From: Pseudomonas paralactis
GTDB lineage: Bacteria > Pseudomonadota > Gammaproteobacteria > Pseudomonadales > Pseudomonadaceae
Direction: 5' to 3'
NCBI RefSeq assembly: GCF_001439735.1
Contig: NZ_JYLN01000003.1
Span: forward strand, 248,001 to 312,000
Length of the DNA: 64,000 nucleotides
The position numbers were made by a program, and so were the translations under genes. Position 1 is the stretch's first letter, and each line of letters opens with the position of its first letter. The notes under the pieces were generated by a model. That model ran no database searches and was not told the origin of the DNA. It saw nothing but the letters and a program-made list of their open reading frames with translations. Shown here piece by piece: positions 1-9,300 of the stretch.

Positions 1-193
1 ACTCGATACCGGATGTGCCGGGCAGCATCCAGTCGAGCAGGATCAGGTCCGGCTTGCGGTCGACGATAATGGCGTGGGCCTGCTGGGAGTTTTCCGCCTC
101 CAGGCAGTCATAGCCGGCCATTTCCAACGCAACGGCGATCATCTCGCGAATGGGCGCTTCGTCGTCAACAATCAGAATGCTCCTGCCAACCAT
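1..193 (-). CDS. phoB: PhoB response regulator, N-terminal part (cut by window edge)
   Basis: This is the first 64 codons of a response regulator that runs off the left edge. The receiver domain is clear: an acidic pair at residues 10-11 (VDDE), the phospho-acceptor Asp at about residue 54 (LLDWMLPG) and the DEAPIREMI helix typical of PhoB. PhoB is the phosphate-starvation regulator phosphorylated by PhoR. The ATG at 193 lies just downstream of Pho-box-like repeats, and ubiA and ubiC lie nearby as in other Pseudomonas. The DNA-binding domain is outside the window, so the name rests on the receiver sequence and context. Confidence 0.9.
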   Translation of the reverse strand, partial: MVGRSILIVDDEAPIREMIAVALEMAGYDCLEAENSQQAHAIIVDRKPDLILLDWMLPGTSGIE

Positions 194-206
194 GCTCAAA
201 ATCCTC

Positions 207-224
207 TTGTCATTTAACTGTCTT
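207..224 (+). promoter_or_regulatory. Second Pho-box-like repeat, plus orientation
   Basis: The plus strand reads TTGTCAT-TTAA-CTGTCTT, one mismatch to each half of the Pho-box consensus and with correct 4-base spacing. It sits only 14 bases from the phoB start and points the other way, towards the secreted-repeat gene. It could extend the PhoB operator or act on the divergent gene. Confidence 0.45.
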
Positions 225-247
225 GCGCCGCATTAGATAACGGAATT

Positions 248-265
248 ATTGCAGTCGTGTGACAG
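248..265 (-). promoter_or_regulatory. Pho-box-like repeat facing phoB
   Basis: Read on the minus strand the sequence is CTGTCAC-ACGA-CTGCAAT. The Pho-box consensus is CTGTCAT-N4-CTGTCAT, so the first half has one mismatch and the second two. It lies 55-72 bases before the phoB ATG and points towards it, the position expected for autoregulation by phosphorylated PhoB. This is inference from the motif alone. Confidence 0.55.
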
Positions 266-347
266 TAATTTAGTCGCTTGGGCAATTCAGGGCACTCTGA
301 ACTACCCTTTGGGTCCGAATCCTGACAACCACAAAAGGAAGGTTCCG

Positions 348-725
348 ATGACTTACAGCACGATTTCCTGGAAAGCCCTGCTGGTTTCAGCAGCGTTGAC
401 GCTGCCGGGCCTGGCGTTTGCGGCCGACCCGGCGATGACTAAAGATGGGATGTTGGTGGATCACAACAAAATGACGCTCTATACCTTCGACAAGGACGCC
501 GATGGCAAGTCCGTGTGCAAGGACCAGTGCGCGACCAACTGGCCGCCGCTCAAAGCAGAATCCACCGACACCAAGAGCGGCGATTGGACGGTGATCACCC
601 GCGACGACCAGACCAGCCAGTGGGCCTACAAAGGCAAGCCTGTCTACACCTACAAGGAAGACACGAAAGCCGGTGACAAGATCGGGGATGGCAAGGGTAG
701 CGTCTGGCACATCATCAAGCCTTAA
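348..725 (+). CDS. Small secreted repeat protein (COG4315 / Lipoprotein_15-like)
   Basis: A 125-residue exported protein of unknown function. Residues 1-25 form a Sec signal peptide ending in LAFAA|D, with no lipobox cysteine. The mature part carries two copies of the repeat seen in the 'secreted repeat of unknown function' family: one around MLVDHNKMTLYTFDKD, followed by the CKDQCATNWPPL segment, and one around KGKPVYTYKEDTK ending GSVWHIIKP. I chose the ATG at 348 because AAGGAAGG lies just upstream and it is followed directly by the signal peptide; an earlier in-frame start at 249 would add a non-signal extension. It diverges from phoB and may share its control region. Confidence 0.85.
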   Translation: MTYSTISWKALLVSAALTLPGLAFAADPAMTKDGMLVDHNKMTLYTFDKDADGKSVCKDQCATNWPPLKAESTDTKSGDWTVITRDDQTSQWAYKGKPVYTYKEDTKAGDKIGDGKGSVWHIIKP

Positions 726-744
726 GTCTGCGGCGCTGTTGAAT

Positions 745-820
745 CCATCGGGGGCAAGCCCCCTCCCACACTTGAATGTATTCACACATCAAAATGTGGG
801 AGGGGGCTTGCCCCCGATGG
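745..820. repeat. REPIN (inverted REP pair, GTGGGAGGGGGCTTGCCCCC type)
   Basis: Two REP sequences in inverted orientation (CCATCGGGGGCAAGCCCCCT ... AGGGGGCTTGCCCCCGATGG) are separated by about 20 bases between the convergent ends of the secreted-repeat gene and ubiA. The long stem could also work as a bidirectional terminator. It belongs to the G-rich REP class common in P. fluorescens. Confidence 0.9.
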
Positions 821-833
821 CGTCAGCCCTGCA

Positions 834-1724
834 CTACCGAACCGCGTAATCCACCACAATCCCGACAAAAATCGCCAACCCCGCCCAATGGTTGTGCAAA
901 AACGCCTTGAAGCACTTCATGCGGTCCCTGTCTCGCGTGTACCAGAACTCCCAGGCAAAACAGCCCGCCGCCGCCAGCAGCCCCAGCTGGAACCAGCCCC
1001 CCAGCTCAAACCGCGCGCCGGCCAGCAACAGGCACACCAGCGAGAGCCCTTGCAAAGTCAGAATGATCACGCGATCAGCATCGCCAAACAGGATGGCGGT
1101 GGATTTCACCCCGATCTTCAAGTCGTCATCACGGTCGGTCATGGCGTAATAGGTGTCGTAGCCCACGGTCCACAACAGGTTGGCGATATACAGCAACCAC
1201 GCGGTGGCGGGCAGGTGACCGGTCTCGGCGGTAAACGCCATCGGCATGCCCCAGGAAAACGCCGCGCCCAGCACTACCTGCGGGTAGTAGGTGTAGCGCT
1301 TCATGAACGGGTAGCTGGCCGCCAGCGCCAGGCCGCCCAGGGAGAGCAGGATCGTGCTGGCGTTGGTCAGCAGCACCAGCAGAAAGCTGATGCCCATCAA
1401 TACGGCAAAAAATACCAATGCTTCTTTAGAGCTGATCTTGCCGCTCACCAGCGGGCGTTGCTCGGTGCGCTTCACATGGCCATCGACCTTGCGGTCGGCC
1501 CAGTCATTGATCACGCAGCCGCCGGCGCGGGTGAGTACAACGCCCAGCACGAAAATCACGATATTGATCAACGACGGCGAACCCTTGCCGGCGATCCACA
1601 GCGCCCACAGTGTCGGCCACAGCAGCAGGTAGATGCCGATGGGCTTGTCCATGCGTGTCAACTGAATGAAATCCCAGGCCCTGGGGTTCAGGCGGTTCAA
1701 GGACTTGAGCAGACGTTGGTACAT
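834..1724 (-). CDS. ubiA: 4-hydroxybenzoate octaprenyltransferase
   Basis: UbiA joins the polyprenyl tail to 4-hydroxybenzoate, the second step of ubiquinone synthesis, in the inner membrane. The 296-residue product has the usual length and many hydrophobic segments. Both Asp-rich prenyl-diphosphate/Mg sites are visible: [12 protein letters not shown] near residue 75 and [15 protein letters not shown] near residue 195. I start at the ATG at 1724, giving [19 protein letters not shown]; a longer frame begins inside ubiC. The ATG overlaps the ubiC stop (ATGA), so the two are translationally coupled. Confidence 0.97.
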   Translation of the reverse strand: MYQRLLKSLNRLNPRAWDFIQLTRMDKPIGIYLLLWPTLWALWIAGKGSPSLINIVIFVLGVVLTRAGGCVINDWADRKVDGHVKRTEQRPLVSGKISSKEALVFFAVLMGISFLLVLLTNASTILLSLGGLALAASYPFMKRYTYYPQVVLGAAFSWGMPMAFTAETGHLPATAWLLYIANLLWTVGYDTYYAMTDRDDDLKIGVKSTAILFGDADRVIILTLQGLSLVCLLLAGARFELGGWFQLGLLAAAGCFAWEFWYTRDRDRMKCFKAFLHNHWAGLAIFVGIVVDYAVR

Positions 1725-2287
1725 CAGCAGTTCTCCGGATGATCGTGCAACGCGCGCCAGAAACTCGGCAAAAAGACTTCTGCCACCAGCACGCTCAGCG
1801 CGCCGCGATCGAAGCGCGAGCGACGTGCCCACAGATTATCGGCCTGGTCCGCTGTCGGCAGCCAGGCACGAGGGTAGTGACACACTTCAATGGCCTGGCG
1901 GGTAAAGGCGCGGTCGCAGAACAACAGCTCCCCCAGCGAACGGCTGCCCAACTCGTCCATGTGCAGCCCATCGCCCTGCAAGGCACTGCGCGCCGCCACG
2001 CTGCGGGCAAACACCCACGGCTGGCCATGTCCGCGCAAATAGACCTCGCGCACCCAACCGATACTGGCCGGCGGCAGGTCCAGAGCGGCGCATTCGTCGT
2101 CGCGCAACGGTTGCCAGCCTTCGAACAGCGGCGTCACGCTGAAACCCTCGTTGGACAGCCCGGTCAGGCGCCGGGTCAGCGAGCCTTCGTCAAACAGCCA
2201 GTTGAGGGTCAAGGGCGTGGGCAGGGGGCTGAGAAGGCTCTGGGTCAGCCATCGGCAAGCATCGGAAGGGGCGATTGAGTGCGGCAC
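1724..2287 (-). CDS. ubiC: Chorismate lyase
   Basis: UbiC cleaves chorismate to 4-hydroxybenzoate and pyruvate, the substrate step before UbiA. The 187-residue product carries the family features: an N-terminal [10 protein letters not shown] segment, ...[12 protein letters not shown] near residue 90 (substrate-binding Arg region), [13 protein letters not shown] near residue 120, and WARRSRF near the C-terminus. The best start is a GTG at 2287 giving MPHSIAPSD; no strong ribosome site is obvious. It overlaps ubiA by four bases in one operon. Confidence 0.95.
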   Translation of the reverse strand: MPHSIAPSDACRWLTQSLLSPLPTPLTLNWLFDEGSLTRRLTGLSNEGFSVTPLFEGWQPLRDDECAALDLPPASIGWVREVYLRGHGQPWVFARSVAARSALQGDGLHMDELGSRSLGELLFCDRAFTRQAIEVCHYPRAWLPTADQADNLWARRSRFDRGALSVLVAEVFLPSFWRALHDHPENC

Positions 2288-2482
2288 GGTGAGTCAGTAT
2301 TGGCAGCAAAAGAGGCGGCGAGCTTACCATGGCACCCTGAACTTTTGCCGCGCCAAACCGGCCGTTTGCGCCGATCGTGCTTGCATCTGCCGGCCCCGAT
2401 CAGTACAAAACGCCCTGAGCCGTGCGGCAACGCTGGATCCATCGACCGCCGGCCAACATGCCTGGACTTGAGGAAGCACGTA

Positions 2483-2650
2483 ATGAAGAAGTGGCAATGT
2501 ATCGTCTGTGGCTTGATCTACAACGAAGCGGACGGCTGGCCGGATGACGGAATCGCTCCGGGCACGCTGTGGCAAGACGTCCCGGAAGATTGGCTGTGCC
2601 CGGACTGCGGCGTGGGCAAAATGGATTTCGAAATGATCGAAATCGGCTAA
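2483..2650 (+). CDS. rubA: Rubredoxin
   Basis: A 55-residue rubredoxin, a small one-iron electron carrier. Both iron-binding pairs are present: [10 protein letters not shown] (residues 6-9) and CPDCGVGK near residue 39. The acidic [19 protein letters not shown] segment between them is diagnostic. Start chosen at the ATG at 2483 after GAGGA. It is followed 36 bases later by rubredoxin reductase. P. aeruginosa has two rubA genes here; only one is seen. The pair can feed electrons to alkane hydroxylase or other acceptors; the acceptor cannot be told from the sequence. Confidence 0.97.
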   Translation: MKKWQCIVCGLIYNEADGWPDDGIAPGTLWQDVPEDWLCPDCGVGKMDFEMIEIG

Positions 2651-2686
2651 TTCTTAGTTTAAGACACGTACTACAAGGAGAAAGGA

Positions 2687-3835
2687 ATGAACGCACCTGT
2701 CGTGATCATCGGCACAGGATTGGCCGGTTACAACGTAGCCCGGGAGTTTCGCAAGCTCGACAGCGAGACCCCATTGCTGCTGATCACCGCGGATGACGGG
2801 CGCTCCTACTCCAAGCCCATGCTCTCCACCGGTTTTGGCAAGAACAAGGAAGCCGATGGTCTGAGCATGGCCGAACCTGGCGCCATGGCTGAGCAACTCA
2901 AGGCCCAAGTGCGCACCCATACGCGCATCAGCGGCATCGACCCGGGCCACAAGCGCCTCTGGATCGGCGAGGAAGCGGTGGCCTACCGCGACCTGGTCCT
3001 GGCCTGGGGCGCAGAAACCGTGCGCGTACCGGTCGAAGGCGATGGGGCTGAACTGATTTTCCCGATCAACGACCTGGAAGACTACGCGCGCTTTCGTGCT
3101 GCGGCTGCCGGCAAACGGCGCGTGCTGCTGCTGGGCGCCGGCCTGATCGGCTGCGAATTTGCCAATGACCTGATCCTCGGCGGCTATGAAGTCGATCTGG
3201 TTGCGCCGTGCGAGCAGGTCATGCCGACCCTGCTGCACCCGGCAGCTGCCGCAGCGGTGCAAGCCGGGCTGGAAGGTATCGGTGCGCGTTTCCACCTGGG
3301 CCCGGTGCTCAATCGCCTGCAACGCACGGCTGATGGCCTTGAAGCGCACCTGTCGGATGGTGATGTGATCCACTGTGACCTGGTGGTGTCCGCCATCGGC
3401 CTGCGCCCACGTGTAGACCTGGCCGCCGCCGCCGGCCTGCAAATCAACCGCGGGATCATGGTGGACCGTCACCTCAAGACCTCCCACGCTAATATCTACG
3501 CCTTGGGCGACTGCGCCGAGGTCGATGGCCTGAACCTGCTGTACGTGATGCCGCTGATGAGTTGCGCCCGCGCCCTGGCGCAAACCTTGGCCGGCAATGC
3601 CACGGCGGTGAGCTATGGGCCAATGCCGATCACCGTGAAAACCCCAGTCTGCCCGCTGGTGGTGTCACCTGCGCCACGGGGCACCGAAGGTGTGTGGAGC
3701 GTCGAAGGGCAGGGCGCCGACATCAAGGCGCTGTGTCGCGATGCCAGCGGCCGATTGCTGGGTTACGCGTTGACCGGCAGTGTCGTCATGGAAAAACTGG
3801 CGCTGAACAAAGAACTCCCACCGTTGCTGGCGTAA
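2687..3835 (+). CDS. rubB: Rubredoxin-NAD(+) reductase
   Basis: An FAD-dependent reductase of 382 residues that passes electrons from NADH to rubredoxin. Seen: N-terminal FAD-binding fold [15 protein letters not shown] (residues 6-20), second nucleotide fold [12 protein letters not shown] near residue 147, and the C-terminal FAD motif [12 protein letters not shown] near residue 270. A ribosome site AAGGAG lies eight bases before the ATG. It follows rubA on the same strand, so the two likely form an operon. The gap to the next gene (3836-4026) holds no gene and no clear terminator. Confidence 0.96.
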   Translation: MNAPVVIIGTGLAGYNVAREFRKLDSETPLLLITADDGRSYSKPMLSTGFGKNKEADGLSMAEPGAMAEQLKAQVRTHTRISGIDPGHKRLWIGEEAVAYRDLVLAWGAETVRVPVEGDGAELIFPINDLEDYARFRAAAAGKRRVLLLGAGLIGCEFANDLILGGYEVDLVAPCEQVMPTLLHPAAAAAVQAGLEGIGARFHLGPVLNRLQRTADGLEAHLSDGDVIHCDLVVSAIGLRPRVDLAAAAGLQINRGIMVDRHLKTSHANIYALGDCAEVDGLNLLYVMPLMSCARALAQTLAGNATAVSYGPMPITVKTPVCPLVVSPAPRGTEGVWSVEGQGADIKALCRDASGRLLGYALTGSVVMEKLALNKELPPLLA

Positions 3836-4026
3836 ATGCCAGTCGTTCTGTCGGAATCAGCACCTTTTGGCCTGTAGAAAGGTCGCAGCGAGACTGGCGC
3901 GGCGCCCGAGGGCGTGCCATCCTCACTCCCGTCTGCCGCAGAGTAGAGCCTGCGGCGCCTTGGGCGCTGCTCCACCAGAGAGCAGCACGGACATAACAAC
4001 AAAAAACCGTCAAAGAGGCTTCATTT

Positions 4027-4302
4027 ATGCGTAAACCAGATCTCGCAGCCGCCATCGCTGAAAAAGCAGACCTCACCAAAGAACAGGCCAACCGCGTTCT
4101 CAACGCCGTACTCGAAGAAATCACCGGCGCCCTGCACCGCAAGGACAGCGTCACCCTGGTCGGCTTCGGCACTTTCCTGCAACGCCACCGCGGCGCCCGT
4201 ACTGGCAAGAACCCGCAAACCGGTGAGCCTGTGAAAATCAAGGCGAGCAACACCGTAGCGTTCAAGCCGGGCAAGTCGCTCAAAGACAGCGTCAACCCGT
4301 AA
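4027..4302 (+). CDS. hupA: HU-family DNA-binding protein
   Basis: A 91-residue histone-like protein that bends DNA and shapes the nucleoid. The HU core is intact: helical N-terminus with LAAAIAEKADLTKEQANRVL, the VTLVGFGTFLQRHR hinge, and the DNA-binding arm GARTGKNPQTGEP with the intercalating Pro, then VAFKPGKSLKDSVN. In P. putida the HU gene beside the rubredoxin genes is called hupA (recalled). It is the last backbone gene before the T6SS island. Confidence 0.95.
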   Translation: MRKPDLAAAIAEKADLTKEQANRVLNAVLEEITGALHRKDSVTLVGFGTFLQRHRGARTGKNPQTGEPVKIKASNTVAFKPGKSLKDSVNP

Positions 4303-4343
4303 GTAAGCGGTACCGTCTCGAAGGGAGGCGGGGCGGTAAAGAA

Positions 4344-4380
4344 AATGGGCACGCCGACGGGGTCGGGTGCCCATTTTTAT
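4344..4380 (+). terminator. Rho-independent terminator after hupA
   Basis: An inverted repeat ATGGGCACGCCGAC / GTCGGGTGCCCAT with a short loop is followed by TTTTTAT, 42 bases after the hupA stop. Confidence 0.9.
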
Positions 4381-4501
4381 TGGGGGTGAAAAAGGGTAGT
4401 GGGGAATATAGTAGTTGTCTCTTCCAAAATTATTAATGGTTGAGGTGGCGCCTGAGTTGTAGCCATTTTTAGTGAGTAATTATTTTTAAATAACTAGATA
4501 T

Positions 4502-4530
4502 GGAACTATATCGGTACGGATTAGCACATA
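4502..4530 (+). promoter_or_regulatory. Hrp-box-like promoter element
   Basis: GGAACT, 16 bases, then GCACATA. The HrpL sigma-factor promoter consensus is GGAACC-N15/16-CCACNNA, so spacing is exact and there is one mismatch per half. It ends 52 bases before the ATG of the proline-rich orphan gene. The surrounding 4381-4580 stretch is visibly AT-rich and otherwise empty. A motif this short can arise by chance. Confidence 0.4.
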
Positions 4531-4582
4531 CGGCATGAGACAGCAGGGAGCGCGCTCTAAACTAATTTTTAGAGGTGTATAT

Positions 4583-5593
4583 ATGCAAATCTTCAATCAA
4601 CCTCCAGTGCCATTGCTCACACCATCAACCCAACAAAAAACGACGGAGGTCAAATCTCCATCGACGTCGGATAGTGCGGGTACCGAGGCAAATAGTTCAA
4701 ACGATAAACTGTATTACAGTCAGGACAAGGGGCGCGCCCAATACCCTCAAGCAAGCCCTGAGGAACTCTTTAGTCGAAGCGAAATTGCGGCTAAAAGATT
4801 CGGCTTTCCAAGGATCGGCGTCAAGCCCAGGCCCAAGCCGCCCACGCCCAGACCGAAGCCCCCGATTCCAAAACCTATTACTCCAAAACCGATTACTCCC
4901 AAACCGAACCCTTTAGCACCTAAACCGGCCAAGCCTATGGTGCCTGGTTTAAAGCCAGCAGGCGGATCGAACAGTCCAGGGGCGGCACGTAACACTGCAA
5001 ATGACATTGCCCGCCTGCAACAGAACAATGCTTTCCCGCCGGTTTCGCCGTCGGTTGCGGTTATGGTACGTAATGCGCTGCTAACTTCAGGTACCAGTAA
5101 TTTGGTCAACAGCGGTTTTACCGTGGGGCAGCATTTCGTGTCCAAAGCTCTGGAAGAAAGGATTGATGCACAGGCAAAGATGCCTGGAGCAGAAGTAAAT
5201 AAACCCGACGGCACGACGGACACTGTAGATTCTGACGCGACAGAAGAGCAAAAAATCCAGGCGCGCCTTACGGGTGCAGAAATAAACACAGAGCTTCTGG
5301 CCAACGAAGTTATTTTCATCAACGAAGGCCCGGACGCGAAGGCTGTTATAGCCAGCCCCGACGCGCCAACAGATACACACGGGCGTTTGACCAACCTGGA
5401 AAAGCGGATGGACGGGATAGAAAGCCAAATGCCTGAGCTCGCTAAGCGCTACGGACTTATCTACACCCCCTATGTGGCGCCTGAATCATCGGAGGCACCG
5501 ACTGATCAGTCGCGTATGGAAAATGTTGAAAAACGCTACACGTCAATGAAAAAGATGATTAAAACGTTGGTGGTACTTAAGCAGAACGCATAA
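4583..5593 (+). CDS. Proline-rich orphan protein, candidate secreted
   Basis: I do not recognise this 336-residue protein. The first 50 residues are rich in Ser, Thr, Pro and Gln and lack a Sec signal. Residues 80-126 are a proline-lysine tract with repeated PKPITPKP-type units. The rest is polar and predicted soluble, with two related C-terminal segments (TNLEKRMDGIESQM near 285 and MENVEKRYTSMKKM near 315) that look like short coiled coils. The start is the ATG at 4583 preceded by AGAGGTG; an upstream ATG at 4535 is weaker. The N-terminus resembles type III secretion signals and an Hrp-box-like element lies upstream, but no type III genes are in the window. It could instead be cargo or an accessory of the adjacent T6SS. 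Confidence 0.75.
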   Translation: MQIFNQPPVPLLTPSTQQKTTEVKSPSTSDSAGTEANSSNDKLYYSQDKGRAQYPQASPEELFSRSEIAAKRFGFPRIGVKPRPKPPTPRPKPPIPKPITPKPITPKPNPLAPKPAKPMVPGLKPAGGSNSPGAARNTANDIARLQQNNAFPPVSPSVAVMVRNALLTSGTSNLVNSGFTVGQHFVSKALEERIDAQAKMPGAEVNKPDGTTDTVDSDATEEQKIQARLTGAEINTELLANEVIFINEGPDAKAVIASPDAPTDTHGRLTNLEKRMDGIESQMPELAKRYGLIYTPYVAPESSEAPTDQSRMENVEKRYTSMKKMIKTLVVLKQNA

Positions 5594-5624
5594 GAAGTTG
5601 GCTGGTTTTTGTACGTGCAGGGTT

Positions 5625-5668
5625 AAAGGGGGCAGGTTGATTTGATCTAAATAATCTGCCCACCTTTT
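5625..5668. terminator. Palindrome / terminator between convergent genes
   Basis: AAAGGGGGCAGGTT and AATCTGCCCACCTTTT form an imperfect stem with a T-run, 31 bases after the orphan gene. Its look recalls the palindromes that accompany REP-associated transposase elements. Confidence 0.6.
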
Positions 5669-5719
5669 GCAGTCTTTAATAAACTTGGGTCCCGATCATC
5701 AGGGCAAAGGGGACGGACA

Positions 5720-5766
5720 TTATTCATTTGAGGGGCGTTCATTTAAATAAACTGCCTCATGAATAA
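5720..5766. terminator. Inverted repeat after the immunity gene
   Basis: TTATTCAT..GAGG pairs with CCTCATGAATAA across a 21-base loop, eight bases past the stop of the minus-strand immunity gene. It may terminate the effector-immunity transcript. The preceding AAGGGGACGGA phrase is a repeated intergenic sequence in pseudomonads, as far as I recall. Confidence 0.5.
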
Positions 5767-5773
5767 GACTGCC

Positions 5774-6361
5774 TTACACAAGAGTAATAGAGTGAAATTC
5801 CAAAAAAGAATGATCAAAGTCAAGGCTCAGTAACTTATCTTTATACGCTTCGCAAATGACGATGTTAAAAGCTCCGCCCCAGCCCTCTAAGCGAAAAACC
5901 TCTGTATTTTTTGGAATTTTTTCTCTGCTTAACGTTGGGTTGAAAAAGAAACGACCTCTTGGATTTTGCCACTCTTTGACCACATGTGATTCGGGCCACG
6001 CCTCGTATTCTGACAGCGCCCAATCGACGCAATCGACATGTTTGTAAGCGTGAAGAAGACGATAACGCACGTTTTGTTTTTCGTGGCTGATGGGCAAAAA
6101 TTGGACATGCTCCGTCAGCAAGTTATCCAATCCTTGGAGAGCTTCGTCGAACACAAAAAAGTCAGCCTCGATGGTGTTGACCGGTGCTGTTTTCCCATCT
6201 ACGAGAATCTCATAGTGCAGAGGTTCGAGGGTACAAGGCGTTCTACTATTAGATAACTCAACATCGTCTACTTCCTCTCCTTTATAAACGAGCCCTCCCA
6301 GGTTTACATAACCTTCCCACTTTTTGCTGGTGACGTTTGGATTAAGTTTGAAGTAATTCAT
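5774..6361 (-). CDS. Imm11-like (DUF1629) immunity protein for the Rhs toxin
   Basis: A 195-residue soluble protein with no signal peptide. Its layout fits the Imm11/DUF1629 family: N-terminal YFKLNP start, a central FFVFDEALQGLDNLL segment, the FFFNPTLSREKIPKNTEVFRLEGW segment and a C-terminal ICEAYKDKLL followed by a phenylalanine-rich end. The ATG overlaps the Rhs stop (ATGA), the arrangement expected for an effector and its cognate immunity protein. By position it should neutralise the AHH tip in the cytoplasm. GC is lower than in the T6SS genes by eye. The family call is by pattern and should be confirmed by a profile search. Confidence 0.65.
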   Translation of the reverse strand: MNYFKLNPNVTSKKWEGYVNLGGLVYKGEEVDDVELSNSRTPCTLEPLHYEILVDGKTAPVNTIEADFFVFDEALQGLDNLLTEHVQFLPISHEKQNVRYRLLHAYKHVDCVDWALSEYEAWPESHVVKEWQNPRGRFFFNPTLSREKIPKNTEVFRLEGWGGAFNIVICEAYKDKLLSLDFDHSFLEFHSITLV

Positions 6362-9300
6362 AAGTCTACTTTCCTCAAAATCTTATTAAGCGTGGAGGTT
6401 GGGTCCAGTGCCTCCTTCCTAAGCTCTGCGAGCTCGGCCTTGAATTGATCCGGGCCTTTTCGGCTTGCATTTTGCAGTCGTTTATAAATCTCTGCATGCA
6501 TTCCATCGGGGTGCGGACCTTTATGTCCGGGCACGTCCACTTTGTTTAACGGGTCATTGAGTACGTCCCTGCGAGATTTTCCGTTTTTAAATTTCCCCAA
6601 TCCATTTTTTTCAAACAGAACACGGTATTTAGGTGTCCATTTTGCATGTTTATTCGTGGCGATATGGTGTGTCGGCGCGCAAGCGGAGAGCCCCCAAGGA
6701 TCAAGCCAACCTATCGGGTTTGCTGCGTACTGGTAGAGGTTGAAGCCTCCGGCCAGCCCAATAGGGTCTGTCGTCGTGAAGCGTCCCACATCGGGGTCAT
6801 AAAATCTGAATATGTTGTAATGCAGTCCAATCTCTCGATCCAGGTATTGCCCCTGGAATCTCAGATTCTGTTGCTCAAGAAAATAAGGCTCACTTATTTC
6901 CTCGACAGTATTGCCCCATACGCGATATTTAGCTTGCCAGACGATATGACCGTCGGTTTCGGTAAGCTGCTCTGGGAGGCCAATGATATCGTTATGGTAG
7001 TAACGGATACTTTGTAGTACGCCGAAACCGTCGATTCGGGCCAGCGGTGCATAATCGCCTTCTTCGTAGACGTACACGCTTGATTGATTGTTTCGTTGCT
7101 CTTGCAGGAGCTGCAGGCCGTCCCATGTAAAAGAGCTGCGTCCCAGCGGATAGTCATTGGCACCATGCTCGCTCTTTTCAATGCGTCGCCCCAGCGGGTC
7201 GTAGGTCATCCTGACTATACTGCCGTTTTCATTTCGTACTTCTACCAGTCGGCTTTCTGCATCATACGCAAACCGCTGTAAGCCACGCGCAGCGCTACGT
7301 TTTTCAACCATTCGGCCAAGAGTGTCGTACTTGTAACGTTTGTCCTGATGAGTCAGCAGCCGGTTATACCGCACCAGCCCGCTCTGTTGCGGTGCGTCCA
7401 GCAGGTTTGCGGCTGCATCGTAGGCGTATGTTTCGCTCCGTCCCATCGAATGGCTGACTAGGACACGCCCGGTACTGTCATAGCCCATTAGCTCTTGACG
7501 GTCGTATTGGCGGCTTATCCGACGTCGCCCGATCAGGTTATCGCTGGGATCGTAGGTGTAGTCCGTCTCGACTACCGGCGGCAGTTGCCACGGCTGATCA
7601 ATACTGCGGCGTTGGCGTGAGCGAACTCTACCGCTTCGGTCATATGCGGTACTCGTCTTGAATTGGCCCTGGGTACGCTGCACTTCGCGATGCACGCGAT
7701 CACGCTCGAAGTCGCTGATGACTTTTCCATCGATGTTCAACTGATGCAGGTGGCCGCTCCCGTAGTACAGCCTGTTCAACCATCGACCGTCGGGCAAACC
7801 GGTTTGGATTAGATTTCCCAGTTCGTCGTAACGATGCCGCACAGACCCTGCCGCGCTTTGCTCTTCAAGTAACTGACCCAACGCGTCATAGCTAAAGCCG
7901 AGTGCCTGCTGGCGACCGTCCAGAGCGGTGAAGCTGACACCTACCAATTGGTCGTTCAGATCATGTTCATAAACGGTGGTACCGTCTGAAGTGACTTTGC
8001 TGATCAGGCGTCCTAGAGGATCCCGCTGAAACTGGTGGGACAGTGGGGCAACTGGCTCGCCTTCGATTCCCGGCAGGTAGTCTACGGCGATAACGTCGTC
8101 CAATTGATCGTAGGTGTAGCAGCGCCGGCTTTGGTCTAGGTCTTGCTGCTGCACCAGACGGTCTGCTGCATCCCACTCGAAGCGATAGCTTTCACCATTT
8201 TCATTCGTCAGTCTGCACAGTCGCCCATAGGCGTCGTGATCGAACATGATCGTTCGGTTGTGTGCATCCCAGCGTTGTTTGACCAGGCCGCGTACGTCAT
8301 AGGCATAGCGCGTGGTGCTGCCGGCCGGGTCGATATAGGCCGTCAAATAGCCGCTGGTGCTACGTTGAAGTTGTTCCACGCGGCCATCCGGAAGCTGGCA
8401 TTCCAAGAGCAGGCCCTGCGGGCTATACCGGTAGCGCACCGATTCACCCTCGGCATTGGTCTGCACCACCAAATTGCCGAAGGCGTCGTACTGATAGCGA
8501 GTGGGATAACCCGAACAGTCCACTTCTTCGACCAGTTGGCTCCATTCGTTCCAATGCAATGTTCTGGCTTTTTCCGTCGCATCGAAGATGCGCACCGGCT
8601 GGCCGAAACCGTCGTAGACATAGCGCGTACGGTTACCAAGAGGGTCGACTTCCTCGATGCAGTTGCCACGCTGATCGTAGCGGTAATGCCAACTGTGGCC
8701 CGCAGTGTCGGTTTCTACTTCGGGCAATGCCCAGTGTGCCAGCCACCGCGTACCACTGGTCCTGCCCAGCGGGTCGATCACCGCGCTCAAGTTACCTGAC
8801 TCGTCGTAGTTGAAGCTCCACTGGCCGCCTTGCGGGTCAATTGCGGCCAGCAGTTGGCGGTCGTCGCTCCACTCGAACTGCCAGATATAGCCTAGGTTGT
8901 TGACGTAGCGTGTGATCTGGAACTGCGGGTTCCAATGCCGGGTGCTGACGCGCATCAGGCCATCGGTCACGCGAGTAATGCCAGCATCGAGATCGTATTC
9001 GAAGGTGTATTCGTCTCCAGCGTCTGTCCAGTGCCGACTCACGCGCCATTCCGGACCGCCTGGCCCCTCCACTTCAGCCCATTGGTAGAAACAGCGCAGG
9101 CCACTCGGCAGTTGGTGTTCGACCAAGCGCCGGCGGGCATCGTAAGCGAAGCGTCGTTGGGTTGTACTTTGCGCGTCCAAGACCTCGGCAAGATCGCCGT
9201 TGCTGTCATAGCGATAACTGACGAGCACGTCGCTGCGCGCATTGAAATGGTCCTGGCGCAGGTAACGTCGTTCGATATGGCTCACTCGCCCAGGGTGCTC

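Noticed and set aside
387..785. Antisense frame over the secreted-repeat gene
   Set aside because: No ribosome site; the plus-strand protein has a signal peptide and repeats.
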